Assembly (NCBI RefSeq): GCF_001541345.2
Contig: NZ_LMVL02000014.1
Span: 1 to 40,136, forward strand
From: Gillisella vitis
GTDB taxonomy: Bacteria > Pseudomonadota > Alphaproteobacteria > Rhizobiales > Rhizobiaceae
Direction of reading: 5' to 3'
Length of the DNA stretch: 40,136 nucleotides
In this document: positions 8,713-17,017 of the stretch, piece after piece
How positions within the stretch are numbered: the first letter of the stretch is position 1
Layout of the letters: each line of letters opens with the position of its first letter
Notes under the pieces: model-generated
What the model saw: the letters and a program-made list of their open reading frames with translations, nothing else
Told to the model about the DNA's origin: nothing
Databases searched by the model: none
Made by a program: the position numbers and the translations under genes

Positions 8713-10977
8713 TCAGACCGGAACGCCGTTCTGTTCGGCAAACCGTGTCAGGAAAGCCCGGATCGGCTCACTTGGCCTGTTGTCGTCCAGCAACGCATTC
8801 AACTCGGCGGAAAGCCTGCCGATATCCAATTGCAACAGCATGGCCTTGATCGGACCGATGGCCGTCGGCGACATCGACACCGAGCGGAAGCCGATAGCAA
8901 ACAGCGCCATGGATGACAACGGCTTTCCCGCCATCTCGCCGCACAGCGTCACCGGCGTATCATGCCGGTCGGCAGCGCGGACGATATCGCGCAGAATGCG
9001 CAGGAAAGGCCGGCCCAGATTGTCGAACCGGTCGGACACCCGGGCATTGCCCCGGTCGACCGCCATGGAAAACTGGAACAAGTCATTGGAGCCGACCGAG
9101 ACGAAATCCACTTCCTGCATCAACTCGTCGAGTTGCCACATCAGGGCCGGAACCTCCAGCATCACGCCGAATTGCAGCCGCTTTGGCAGGCCATGGCCGA
9201 ATTTGGAGATGTGATGCACTTCCTTTTGCAGCAATTCACGGGCGGCTCGGATTTCCGACACTTCCGTGACCATTGGCAGCATCATCTTCAGCTCACCGCC
9301 AGCAGCAGCCTTCAGCAGTGCCCGCATCTGGGTGCGCAACAGGCCGGGCCGGTCCAGCGACAGCCGGATGGCACGCCAGCCGAGAGCTGGATTTTCTTCC
9401 TCATGGCTGCGGAAATAGGGCAGAACCTTGTCGCCGCCGATATCCAGCGTGCGGAAGGTGACCGGTCGGCCCTTCGCCTGTTTCAGCACATTGCGATAGA
9501 GCGCTTCCTGCTCATCGGCCTTGGGCATGGTCGAAGCGATCATGAATTGCAATTCGGTACGGAACAAGCCGATGCCTTCGGCCCCCGATTCAGCCAATTG
9601 CGGCAGATCGACCATCAATCCGGCATTCATCTGCAATTTGATTCGCTGTCCGTCCTTGCTGAGCGGCTCGACATCACGCAACGCCTTGAACTGTTCCTGA
9701 CGACGGGCGCGCAGCTTGACCTTTTCCTCATAGGCCGTCTGCAAATCGACCATCGGGCGCACATGCACCTTGCCGTCATCGCCGTCGATGATGACGGCAT
9801 CACCGTTTTCAGCCAGCGCCACGGCACCGGCTGCCTGTCCAACCACGGCAATGCCCATGGCGCGGGCAACGATCACCACATGGCTGGTGACCGCACCGTC
9901 TTCGAGCACCAGTCCGCGAATGTTCTGGCGTGGGTAGTCGAGCAATTCGGCAGCGCCCATGGCACGGGCGAAAATCACCGCGTCGGCGGGGAAACTTTCC
10001 GCACTGCTCCCTGAAAATCCGGTCAGCTGGCGCAGCAGCCGGTTGGCAAGATCGTCGAAATCATGCATGCGCTCACGCATATAGGGATCGGTCAGGCGCA
10101 TCATCCGCGCCTTGGTATCGCTCTGGACCTTTTCGACCGCCGCTTCCGCCGTCAGGCCATTGCGGATCGCCTCTTCCATACGCCGCACCCAGCCCTGGTC
10201 ATGAGCAAACATCCGATAGGTTTCCAAAACCTCACGATGCTCGCCTTCCATCGCCACTTCGCGGCGCGACAGCATGTCATCGATGGAAATGCGCAGAGAA
10301 CCGAGTGATTCGGCCATCCGCTTCAGCTCGGTATCTGTATCCTCATTCAACAGATTGGTGACGACGATGCGCGGCTCGTGCAGCACGACATGGCCAAGGC
10401 CGATGCCCTCGCTATAGCTGTCGCCATCGATGGTCACGGCCCGCGTCAGGTCCAGTTCGAGGCCAGGCCGGGTAATCTTCTTCAAATCGCCAGTGGCAAT
10501 CATTTCGGCCAGCACCATGGCCGTGGTTTCAAGCGCTTCAAGCTCGTCTTCCCGATAATTCCGTTGCGCCTTGTTCTGGACGACAAGAACGCCAAGACTG
10601 CGGCCAGCCCGCAAAATCGGCACACCGAGGAAAGAATGATAAATTTCCTCACCGGTTTCAGGCAGATAGCGGAAAGCGGGATGCGCCTGCGCATCGGAAA
10701 GATTGAGCGGTTGGGCCGATGCCGCGATGGTACCGACCAGACCCTGCCCCATTTTCAGCTGGGCCAGATGCACCGCGTCGGGATTGAGACCTTCGGTCGC
10801 GTAGAGCTCCAGCACACCATCGGAGCGCAAAACATAAACGGAGCAAACTTCGGCAACCATATTGCTCGCAATCTGGCGAGTGATACGGTCAAGACGCTCC
10901 TGAGGCTCAAGGGGCTCCGCCATCAATTCGCGAAGACGCTTGAGGAGGACGCGCGGACCTGCAGAAAGGTCTCTCAT
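8713..10977 (-). CDS. ptsP: Phosphoenolpyruvate-protein phosphotransferase PtsP (EI-Ntr)
   Basis: 754-residue enzyme I of the nitrogen-related phosphotransferase system. It takes phosphate from PEP and passes it to NPr, then EIIA-Ntr, a regulatory cascade and not a sugar uptake system. An N-terminal GAF domain (about 15-160) marks it as EI-Ntr rather than the sugar EI. It is followed by the PEP-utiliser N domain, the mobile domain with the phospho-histidine in TSHVVIVARA (H about 366), and a C-terminal TIM-barrel PEP-binding domain. I prefer ATG 10977 (MRDLSAG) over the ATG nine bases upstream because GGGAG is then about 10 nt away; from the upstream ATG it would be 1 nt away. It lies between lysC and prfA, the usual rhizobial order. 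Confidence 0.96.
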   Translation of the reverse strand: MRDLSAGPRVLLKRLRELMAEPLEPQERLDRITRQIASNMVAEVCSVYVLRSDGVLELYATEGLNPDAVHLAQLKMGQGLVGTIAASAQPLNLSDAQAHPAFRYLPETGEEIYHSFLGVPILRAGRSLGVLVVQNKAQRNYREDELEALETTAMVLAEMIATGDLKKITRPGLELDLTRAVTIDGDSYSEGIGLGHVVLHEPRIVVTNLLNEDTDTELKRMAESLGSLRISIDDMLSRREVAMEGEHREVLETYRMFAHDQGWVRRMEEAIRNGLTAEAAVEKVQSDTKARMMRLTDPYMRERMHDFDDLANRLLRQLTGFSGSSAESFPADAVIFARAMGAAELLDYPRQNIRGLVLEDGAVTSHVVIVARAMGIAVVGQAAGAVALAENGDAVIIDGDDGKVHVRPMVDLQTAYEEKVKLRARRQEQFKALRDVEPLSKDGQRIKLQMNAGLMVDLPQLAESGAEGIGLFRTELQFMIASTMPKADEQEALYRNVLKQAKGRPVTFRTLDIGGDKVLPYFRSHEEENPALGWRAIRLSLDRPGLLRTQMRALLKAAAGGELKMMLPMVTEVSEIRAARELLQKEVHHISKFGHGLPKRLQFGVMLEVPALMWQLDELMQEVDFVSVGSNDLFQFSMAVDRGNARVSDRFDNLGRPFLRILRDIVRAADRHDTPVTLCGEMAGKPLSSMALFAIGFRSVSMSPTAIGPIKAMLLQLDIGRLSAELNALLDDNRPSEPIRAFLTRFAEQNGVPV

Positions 10978-11007
10978 CGCGTGCATGCTCCCGATAATGA
11001 CAATCCA

Positions 11008-11065
11008 GGCGCAAAATGCGCCCGGAGGTAGTGATCAAAGGTGGCAAATTCCCACCTGTTGATCA
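11008..11065 (-). promoter_or_regulatory. Two hairpins between lysC and ptsP
   Basis: Two stems fill the 85-bp spacer. GGCGCA/TGCGCC with a 3-nt loop lies at 11008-11022. AGGTGG/CCACCT lies at 11039-11057, flanked on both sides by TGATCA (11032-11037 and 11060-11065); this second structure includes the lysC stop codon. Neither has a clear T-run. They could cause partial termination, processing or mRNA stabilisation between lysC and ptsP. Confidence 0.45.
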
Positions 11066-12337
11066 AGCCTTATCGAGACCGTAGCAGGAATGCAAAGTGC
11101 GAACAGCCAATTCGGCGTAAGGGCCGTCAATCAGGATGGAAATCTTGATCTCGGACGTGGTGATCGCCTTGATATTGATGCCTTTATCGGCAAGTGCGCG
11201 GAAAGCGGTCGCCGCAACCCCTGCATGGCTGCGCATGCCGATGCCGATCACCGAGACCTTGACCAGGCCCTTTTCGCTCTGCACCACATCGAAACCAATT
11301 TTTTCCTGGTTGTCGGAGAGCACTTGCAGCGCTTTATCCACATCGCCGGAGGGGACGGTGAAGGTCATATCGGTCTTGGAACCATCCTCGGAAATATTCT
11401 GGACGATCATATCGACATTGATATGCGATTCGGACAAAGGCCCGAAAATCGCCGCCGACACGCCGGGACGGTCGGCCAGCCGGCGCAGGGATATCTGGGC
11501 TTCATCCTTGGCATAGGCAATGCCGGTCACAACTTCCTGTTCCACGATCTCTTCCTCATCGCAAATCAACGTTCCGGGCGGGTTCAGCACGTCACCCATG
11601 CCCGGAGCATCGGGATCTTCAAAGCTCGAGCGCACAAACGTGCGCACCTTGTGTACCATGGCCAGCTCGACGGAGCGCACCTGCAACACCTTGGCGCCAA
11701 GCGACGCCATTTCCAGCATTTCCTCAAACGCCACCTTTTTCAGGCGGCGCGCCTTGGGTTCAATGCGCGGATCGGTCGTATAGACACCATCGACATCGGT
11801 ATAGATATCGCAACGGTCGGCCTTGACGGCTGCCGCGATTGCCACCGCCGAGGTATCGGACCCGCCGCGGCCTAGCGTGGCAATGCGATTGTCCGGGCCA
11901 ATGCCCTGGAAACCGGCCACCACGGCGACCTGGCCCTCGCCCATGCGGCGGATAATATCGGAACCGTCGATCTCCTGGATGCGGGCCGCGCCATGGGCAT
12001 TGTCGGTTTTGATGGCGATCTGCCACCCCTGCCAGGAGCGGGCATTGATACCGAGCGATTGCAGGGCGATGGCCAGCAAACCGGATGTCACCTGTTCACC
12101 GGAGGCCACGATAGCGTCATATTCACGCGCATCATAGAAAGGCGAAGCAGCACCGGCGACCTTGGGCATGGTCTGGACCCAGTCCACCAATTCGTTGGTC
12201 TTGCCGGACATGGCCGAAACCACCACGGCAACTTCGTGGCCGGCATCCACTTCACGTTTCACATGCCGCGCCACGTTGTGAATGCGTTCAAGATTGGCGA
12301 CGGATGTACCGCCGAATTTCATCACAATGCGCGCCAT
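11063..12337 (-). CDS. lysC: Aspartate kinase
   Basis: 424-residue aspartokinase that phosphorylates aspartate, the first step toward lysine, threonine, methionine and diaminopimelate. The amino-acid kinase domain (about 1-245) opens with KFGGTS at residues 7-12. It is followed by two ACT domains (about 265-420), the feedback-binding region typical of monofunctional LysC. Length and start (MARIVMKFGG) are standard. It is the first gene of the lysC-ptsP-prfA-prmC series and is divergent from mprF across a 506-bp gap full of hairpins. Feedback by lysine or threonine is expected from the family, but which of them acts cannot be read from the sequence. Confidence 0.97.
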   Translation of the reverse strand: MARIVMKFGGTSVANLERIHNVARHVKREVDAGHEVAVVVSAMSGKTNELVDWVQTMPKVAGAASPFYDAREYDAIVASGEQVTSGLLAIALQSLGINARSWQGWQIAIKTDNAHGAARIQEIDGSDIIRRMGEGQVAVVAGFQGIGPDNRIATLGRGGSDTSAVAIAAAVKADRCDIYTDVDGVYTTDPRIEPKARRLKKVAFEEMLEMASLGAKVLQVRSVELAMVHKVRTFVRSSFEDPDAPGMGDVLNPPGTLICDEEEIVEQEVVTGIAYAKDEAQISLRRLADRPGVSAAIFGPLSESHINVDMIVQNISEDGSKTDMTFTVPSGDVDKALQVLSDNQEKIGFDVVQSEKGLVKVSVIGIGMRSHAGVAATAFRALADKGINIKAITTSEIKISILIDGPYAELAVRTLHSCYGLDKA

Positions 12338-12587
12338 GGCCCGACCGTCTCGACCTCAAACCTGTGCCGGACATGTCCGGCTGAAACCAATCTCTGCATT
12401 TCACAATGCGGCTGGCGGGCTTTTAGACAATTCGGGGCCAAGGTGCAACGGCAAGTTCACCGCATTGAGGCGGCATCGGTACCGCTCTCTATGCAAACGT
12501 TTTTGTCATGAATTTGGGATACCCCATTCAGCGATAATTCAGTAGAGAACGGCAACATGTCCGATACGGTTAATACCAAGGCTCGAA

Positions 12588-12697
12588 GATGCTAACGCAT
12601 CCTCGCCTTAAGCGAGTTTCGAATATCTCAAATGCACCAAAGGCTTGAGATATTCGAAAAAGGAATATCAACTGCCATTTTTAATAGCAGTTGATAT
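12588..12697. repeat. Array of four adjacent hairpins
   Basis: Four inverted repeats follow one another with almost no spacing. They are GATGC/GCATC (12588-12601), CTCGC/GCGAG (12602-12616), a perfect 15-bp stem TTTCGAATATCTCAA (12617-12631) with its mirror at 12645-12659, and a perfect 11-bp stem ATATCAACTGC (12665-12675) with its mirror at 12687-12697. The two longer stems are A+T rich and have 11- to 13-nt loops. None carries a T-run that would make it a plain terminator. A repetitive intergenic element or a structured RNA is possible. Confidence 0.65.
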
Positions 12698-12790
12698 AAG
12701 ATTTACCGCATATTTCCTTAAACCTGTCAGGGTTTCAGGCGAAATTCATGCGGCGGATGCCAACTGGGCATAGGCGCTACATATAAAGTG

Positions 12791-12813
12791 CTGCCGCGAA
12801 CCGGTCGCGGCAG
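12791..12813 (+). promoter_or_regulatory. GC-rich hairpin in mprF leader
   Basis: CTGCCGCGA and TCGCGGCAG form a perfect 9-bp stem with loop ACCGG, ending 30 bp before the mprF start and just ahead of its ribosome-binding site. No T-run follows. It may be an mRNA leader structure or an operator. Confidence 0.45.
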
Positions 12814-12843
12814 GCAAAAGCAGTCAATGAAAGGGACGATCGC

Positions 12844-15456
12844 ATGGCAGCCGAAATACAATCCGAGAGCCAGGAAAGCGCGGAGCCGCCGACCAGGTCC
12901 GGATGGCGGGCAGCCCTTGCCGATTACGGCAGGGCGATTGCCGCCGTGTTCACGCTGGTCATTTTCGCCGCCGTGGCGCTGGCGATCTACCGGCTGACGG
13001 AGGAAGTCAGCTATGACGACGTCGTCTCGGCCATGGCCACCACCGGCTATGACCAGATCCTGCTGGCAGTGGTGTTTACCGCGCTCAGCTTCCTGTCGCT
13101 GTGTCTCTACGACTGGAACGCCATGGAATTCATTGGCCGCAAACGCCCGATGGCGGAAGTGGCCCTAACCGCGTTCAGTGCCTATGCGGTTGGCAACGCG
13201 GCAGGCTTCGGCATGCTGTCGGGCGGCGCGATCCGCTACAGGGCCTATTCGCGGGCAGGCCTTGCCCCGGATGAAATCGGCCGGGTCATCGCCTTCGTTA
13301 CCCTGTCCTTCAGCCTGGGACTTGCCGCCGTCACCGCCCTGTCGCTTATTCCAATGTCGTCAGAAATCGCGCCGCTGCTGAATATCAGCCCGCTCTGGCT
13401 GCGTGGCCTGGCGATTGCCATCGTCCTGGGCTTTGCTGTGTTGATCGTCATCGGCCAGCGCCGCAGCCTGACCTTTGCCGGCGTGACGCTGCGGATGGCC
13501 GATACCCCGACCCTGTCGCGGCAGTTTCTGGTCACCGTGGCCGATCTGGCCTTTTCCGCCTCAGTCGTCTATGCGCTCTTGCCGGAACAGGCCGCCATTT
13601 CCTGGCCGGCCTTCTTTGCGATCTATTCCATTGCCATCGGCATCGGTGTGCTGAGCCATGTGCCTGCCGGTATCGGCGTATTTGAAACCGTCATCATCGC
13701 CGCCCTTGGCCCGACCACCAACATTGACGCGGTGCTCGCCTCGCTGGTGGTCTACCGCCTGATCTATTATGTTTTGCCGCTGATTCTGGCCATCGTATTG
13801 GTGACGATCACCGAGCTGCGCCATTATTCCAAAACCCCGGCGCTGGCGGGGGTTGGGCGCACCGCGGCCCGAATATCACCGGCACTTCTGGGTGCCCTGA
13901 CCTTCATTCTCGGCGTCATGCTGATTTTCTCCAGCGTCACACCGACGCCGGAAAGCAATCTGGAATTCCTGCAAAACATCGTGCCGCTGCCCGTGGTGGA
14001 AGGCGCGCATTTCTTCACCAGCTTGCTCGGGCTGTTTCTGGTCATCGCGGCGCGCGGCCTTGCCCAGCGGCTGGACGGCGCGTGGTGGGCGGCCATGGTC
14101 GGAGCCTCAACCGCCCTGGTCCTGTCACTGCTGAAAGCCTTTGCGGTGCTGGAAGCCTCGGCGCTGGCTATCCTGCTGATCGGCCTGTTCGCCAGCAAGC
14201 GGCTGTTCATTCGCCCCGCCTCGCTGTTTCGCCAGGTGCTGACCTCGTCCTGGCTGACTGCCATCGCCCTGATCTGCATTTTTGCCTGCTTCATTCTGTT
14301 CTTCGTCTACCGCGATGTCGATTACACCCGATCGCTCTGGTGGGAATTCGAGTTTTCAGAAGAAGCGCCGCGCTCGCTGCGCGCCATGCTGGGCCTGACG
14401 ATCTTCTCGTCGGCGCTGGCGGTCTTCAGCCTGTTGCGCCCCGCAGCGCCCGCGGTGACACCGTCAAGCCCGGAAGATATCGAGAAGGCTGTCGCCATTC
14501 TCAGCAAGTCGGATGTGGCCGATAGCAATCTGGTGCGCACTGGCGACAAGGCCGTGATGTTTTCACCCGATGGCCAGGCTTTCCTGATGTATGGCAAGCA
14601 GGGCCGCTCGTGGATCGCTTTTCTCGATCCGGTCGGTCCGAAAAAGTCCCGCGACGAACTGGTTTGGCAATTTGTCGAATCGGCTCGTCTGGCTGGCTGC
14701 CGGGCCGTCTTCTACCAGGCCTCCCCCGTACTGTTGCCCGCCATTGCCGATGCCGGCATGCAGGCGTTCAAACTGGGAGAACTGGCGGTCGTCGATCTCT
14801 CTCGCTTCGACCTGAAGGGCGGAAAATGGGCCAATCTGCGCCAGAGCGCCGCCAAGGCCGAGCGCGACGGGCTGAGTTATGACATCATCCCACTCACCGA
14901 CGTACCAAGCATTCTCGAGGATCTGCGTAGTGTGTCGGACGGCTGGCTTGCCCAGCACCGCGCCAAGGAAAAGGGCTTTTCCCTCGGCGCATTCACCAAT
15001 GACTATATCCTGAGCCAGCCGGTGATCGTGCTCCGCTTCGAAGGCCGGATCGTCGCTTTTGCCAATATCCTGGTGACGGAAACCAAGGCCGAATCCTCCA
15101 TCGACCTGATGCGCTTTTCGCCGGAGGCGCCGAAGGGATCGATGGACTATCTGTTCGTCAGCCTGCTGACCCATCTGCGCAGCGAAGGATATGAACATTT
15201 CAACCTTGGCATGGCGCCGCTATCGGGCCTGTCGAGACGCGATGTGGCCCCGGTCTGGGATCGCATTGCCAACACATTCTATGAGCATGGTGAGCGCTTC
15301 TACAACTTCAAGGGGCTTCGGGCTTTCAAGACAAAGTTTCATCCCGAATGGCAACCCCGCTATCTCGCCGTGTCAGGCGGCCTCAGTCCGGTCATCGCGC
15401 TCCTGGACGCAACTCTCCTGATCGGTGGCGGTCTGAAAGGCGTGGTAAAGAAATGA
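12844..15456 (+). CDS. mprF: Bifunctional lysylphosphatidylglycerol flippase/synthetase (MprF/LpiA)
   Basis: 870-residue inner-membrane protein. The first ~520 residues hold about 13-14 hydrophobic segments, the flippase part; the last ~330 form the soluble DUF2156 (LPG synthase C) domain. This domain transfers lysine from lysyl-tRNA to phosphatidylglycerol. Lysyl-PG lowers surface charge and protects against cationic peptides; in rhizobia the homologue is named LpiA and is linked to acid conditions. The start ATG 12844 has AAAGGGA about 8 nt upstream. The stop overlaps the acvB start by 4 bp (ATGA). That lpiA-acvB/atvA pairing is known in Agrobacterium and Rhizobium and supports the assignment. 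Lysine rather than another amino acid is inferred from the family. Confidence 0.95.
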   Translation: MAAEIQSESQESAEPPTRSGWRAALADYGRAIAAVFTLVIFAAVALAIYRLTEEVSYDDVVSAMATTGYDQILLAVVFTALSFLSLCLYDWNAMEFIGRKRPMAEVALTAFSAYAVGNAAGFGMLSGGAIRYRAYSRAGLAPDEIGRVIAFVTLSFSLGLAAVTALSLIPMSSEIAPLLNISPLWLRGLAIAIVLGFAVLIVIGQRRSLTFAGVTLRMADTPTLSRQFLVTVADLAFSASVVYALLPEQAAISWPAFFAIYSIAIGIGVLSHVPAGIGVFETVIIAALGPTTNIDAVLASLVVYRLIYYVLPLILAIVLVTITELRHYSKTPALAGVGRTAARISPALLGALTFILGVMLIFSSVTPTPESNLEFLQNIVPLPVVEGAHFFTSLLGLFLVIAARGLAQRLDGAWWAAMVGASTALVLSLLKAFAVLEASALAILLIGLFASKRLFIRPASLFRQVLTSSWLTAIALICIFACFILFFVYRDVDYTRSLWWEFEFSEEAPRSLRAMLGLTIFSSALAVFSLLRPAAPAVTPSSPEDIEKAVAILSKSDVADSNLVRTGDKAVMFSPDGQAFLMYGKQGRSWIAFLDPVGPKKSRDELVWQFVESARLAGCRAVFYQASPVLLPAIADAGMQAFKLGELAVVDLSRFDLKGGKWANLRQSAAKAERDGLSYDIIPLTDVPSILEDLRSVSDGWLAQHRAKEKGFSLGAFTNDYILSQPVIVLRFEGRIVAFANILVTETKAESSIDLMRFSPEAPKGSMDYLFVSLLTHLRSEGYEHFNLGMAPLSGLSRRDVAPVWDRIANTFYEHGERFYNFKGLRAFKTKFHPEWQPRYLAVSGGLSPVIALLDATLLIGGGLKGVVKK

Positions 15457-16880
15457 AATCGTCAACTTCTCGTCTCACCAAGGGCAGTCTGGCCCGCAAT
15501 TGTCTGGCCGCCAGCGTTCTGGCATGGGCATCGTCCACGGCCGTTTTCGTGCAGCCAGCCCTGGCCGATGATCCAAAATACGAAACAGGCACGATACCTG
15601 ATCCGGTCATTGCCATGCCGGACGACAAACCGAAATCCATCGTTTTCCTACTGTCCGACAAGGACGGCTGGAGCGACAAGATGAAGACCGAAGCCGAAAG
15701 ATTGCGCAGCAACGGCTCGATTGTCGTCGGCATCGATACACCGCGCTATCTGCAATCCCTGCAAGCCGACCTGAAGTCATCCGATGAGGACGATTGCATC
15801 TATACTGTGTCCGATATCGAGGACCTGTCCCATCAGATCCAGCGGCATGTCGGCGGTGCGGATTACCTGCCGCCGCTGGTGGCGGGCATCGGTGAAGGCG
15901 GCACATTGGCCCTGGCGATCCTGGCCCAGACCCCCAACGCGACCATCGGCGAAACGCTGGCGGTCGATCCCGGCGAGGTCATTCCCCTGCCCGACCAATT
16001 CTGCACCCCGGCGGTCAAGACTGAAAAGAACGGCGGCATTGTCTATGGCCTGACCGATGGCGCGCTTCCCGATCCGGCCAGCGTCCGTTTTTCGCCCTCG
16101 GCCGATCCTGCCGGGCGTGCCCATGTGACTGATCTCCTGAAGGACCATTCCGACATCGACGTGGCCGACAGTCAGAAGCCCGCCGACCAGACCCTTTCGG
16201 ATGGCATCGACGTGATGATCGCGGCCACCGCCAAGGAGGCCTCACCACTTGGCTTGCCGCTGACGCTGATGGAGGTCGACAAGCCCGCCTTCGATACGAT
16301 GGCGATCATCTATTCCGGCGACGGTGGCTGGCGCGATATCGATAGCGAAATGGCCTCTTATTTCCAGAGTGAAGGCCTGCCGGTCGTCGGCGTCGATTCG
16401 CTGCGCTATTTCTGGTCGGAGCGCAAACCGCAGGAAACCGCAGACGATCTCGCTCGCATCATCACCGCCTTTACCAAACGCTGGAAAGTCAAGCATGTGA
16501 TGCTGGTCGGCTTCTCCTTCGGCGCGGACATTAGCCCGCCGGTCTATAATCTCCTGCCAGACAATATCCGCCAGAAAATCAACCAGGTCTCGCTCCTGTC
16601 CATGTCACAGGCATCCGATTTCGAGATTTCCGTAACCGGCTGGCTGGGTGCGAAAAGCAGCGGCGCTGGCGGTGACCCGACCAAGGAAGTCGCCAAAATG
16701 CCAGCGGGCCTGGTGCAATGCCTTTACGGGGCCGATGACGAAGAAGACGATGGTTGCCACAAGCTCGACCCCAAGAAGGTCGATGTCGTCAAACTGGAGG
16801 GTGGTCACCATTTCGATGGCGACTATGAAGCCCTGGCCAAACTGCTTCTTGATCGACTGAAAACCCGCAAGCTGGATTGA
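15453..16880 (+). CDS. acvB: AcvB/AtvA, periplasmic lysyl-phosphatidylglycerol hydrolase (VirJ family)
   Basis: 475-residue exported protein of the AcvB/VirJ family. A signal peptide is visible: basic start, hydrophobic core AASVLAWASSTAVF, cleavage expected after QPALA. Two alpha/beta-hydrolase-like halves follow. The C-terminal half contains the lipase-type motif GFSFG with the candidate nucleophile Ser355 and a late histidine in GGHHFDGD; the N-terminal half has a degenerate counterpart (GIGEGG). In Agrobacterium tumefaciens AcvB is reported to hydrolyse lysyl-PG and to be needed for normal lipid balance and virulence. The start ATG lies inside the mprF stop, so synthesis and hydrolysis of the lipid are translationally coupled. 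A strong terminator closes the operon. Confidence 0.93.
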   Translation: MKSSTSRLTKGSLARNCLAASVLAWASSTAVFVQPALADDPKYETGTIPDPVIAMPDDKPKSIVFLLSDKDGWSDKMKTEAERLRSNGSIVVGIDTPRYLQSLQADLKSSDEDDCIYTVSDIEDLSHQIQRHVGGADYLPPLVAGIGEGGTLALAILAQTPNATIGETLAVDPGEVIPLPDQFCTPAVKTEKNGGIVYGLTDGALPDPASVRFSPSADPAGRAHVTDLLKDHSDIDVADSQKPADQTLSDGIDVMIAATAKEASPLGLPLTLMEVDKPAFDTMAIIYSGDGGWRDIDSEMASYFQSEGLPVVGVDSLRYFWSERKPQETADDLARIITAFTKRWKVKHVMLVGFSFGADISPPVYNLLPDNIRQKINQVSLLSMSQASDFEISVTGWLGAKSSGAGGDPTKEVAKMPAGLVQCLYGADDEEDDGCHKLDPKKVDVVKLEGGHHFDGDYEALAKLLLDRLKTRKLD

Positions 16881-16961
16881 TACAGCAAGGAGCGTTGCTC
16901 ACACCCTACTCGACCTTTGCGCGGTATAGGGTACGCAACAAGATTTTAAATTAACCGCATG

Positions 16962-16990
16962 AAAAAGGGCCGCATAAAGCGGCCCTTTTC
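16962..16990. terminator. Bidirectional intrinsic terminator
   Basis: AAAAGGGCCGC (16963-16973) and GCGGCCCTTTT (16979-16989) form a perfect 11-bp stem with an ATAAA loop, giving a T-run on both strands. It sits between the convergent acvB and SH3 genes and can end both transcripts. Confidence 0.9.
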
Positions 16991-17017
16991 AATATCTGTA
17001 TCCTGTGTCCGTGCCGA

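Larger units (their letters stand above)
12338..12843. other. Divergent lysC / mprF intergenic region
   Basis: A 506-bp gap between two divergent genes with no credible reading frame. Both promoters must lie here but I could not place either box pair with confidence. Its main content is the hairpin array at 12588-12697 and the single GC-rich hairpin at 12791-12813, annotated separately. Confidence 0.6.

Noticed and set aside
8962..10014. 350-codon frame opposite ptsP
   Set aside because: No recognisable domain; lies wholly within ptsP, which has all its catalytic motifs.
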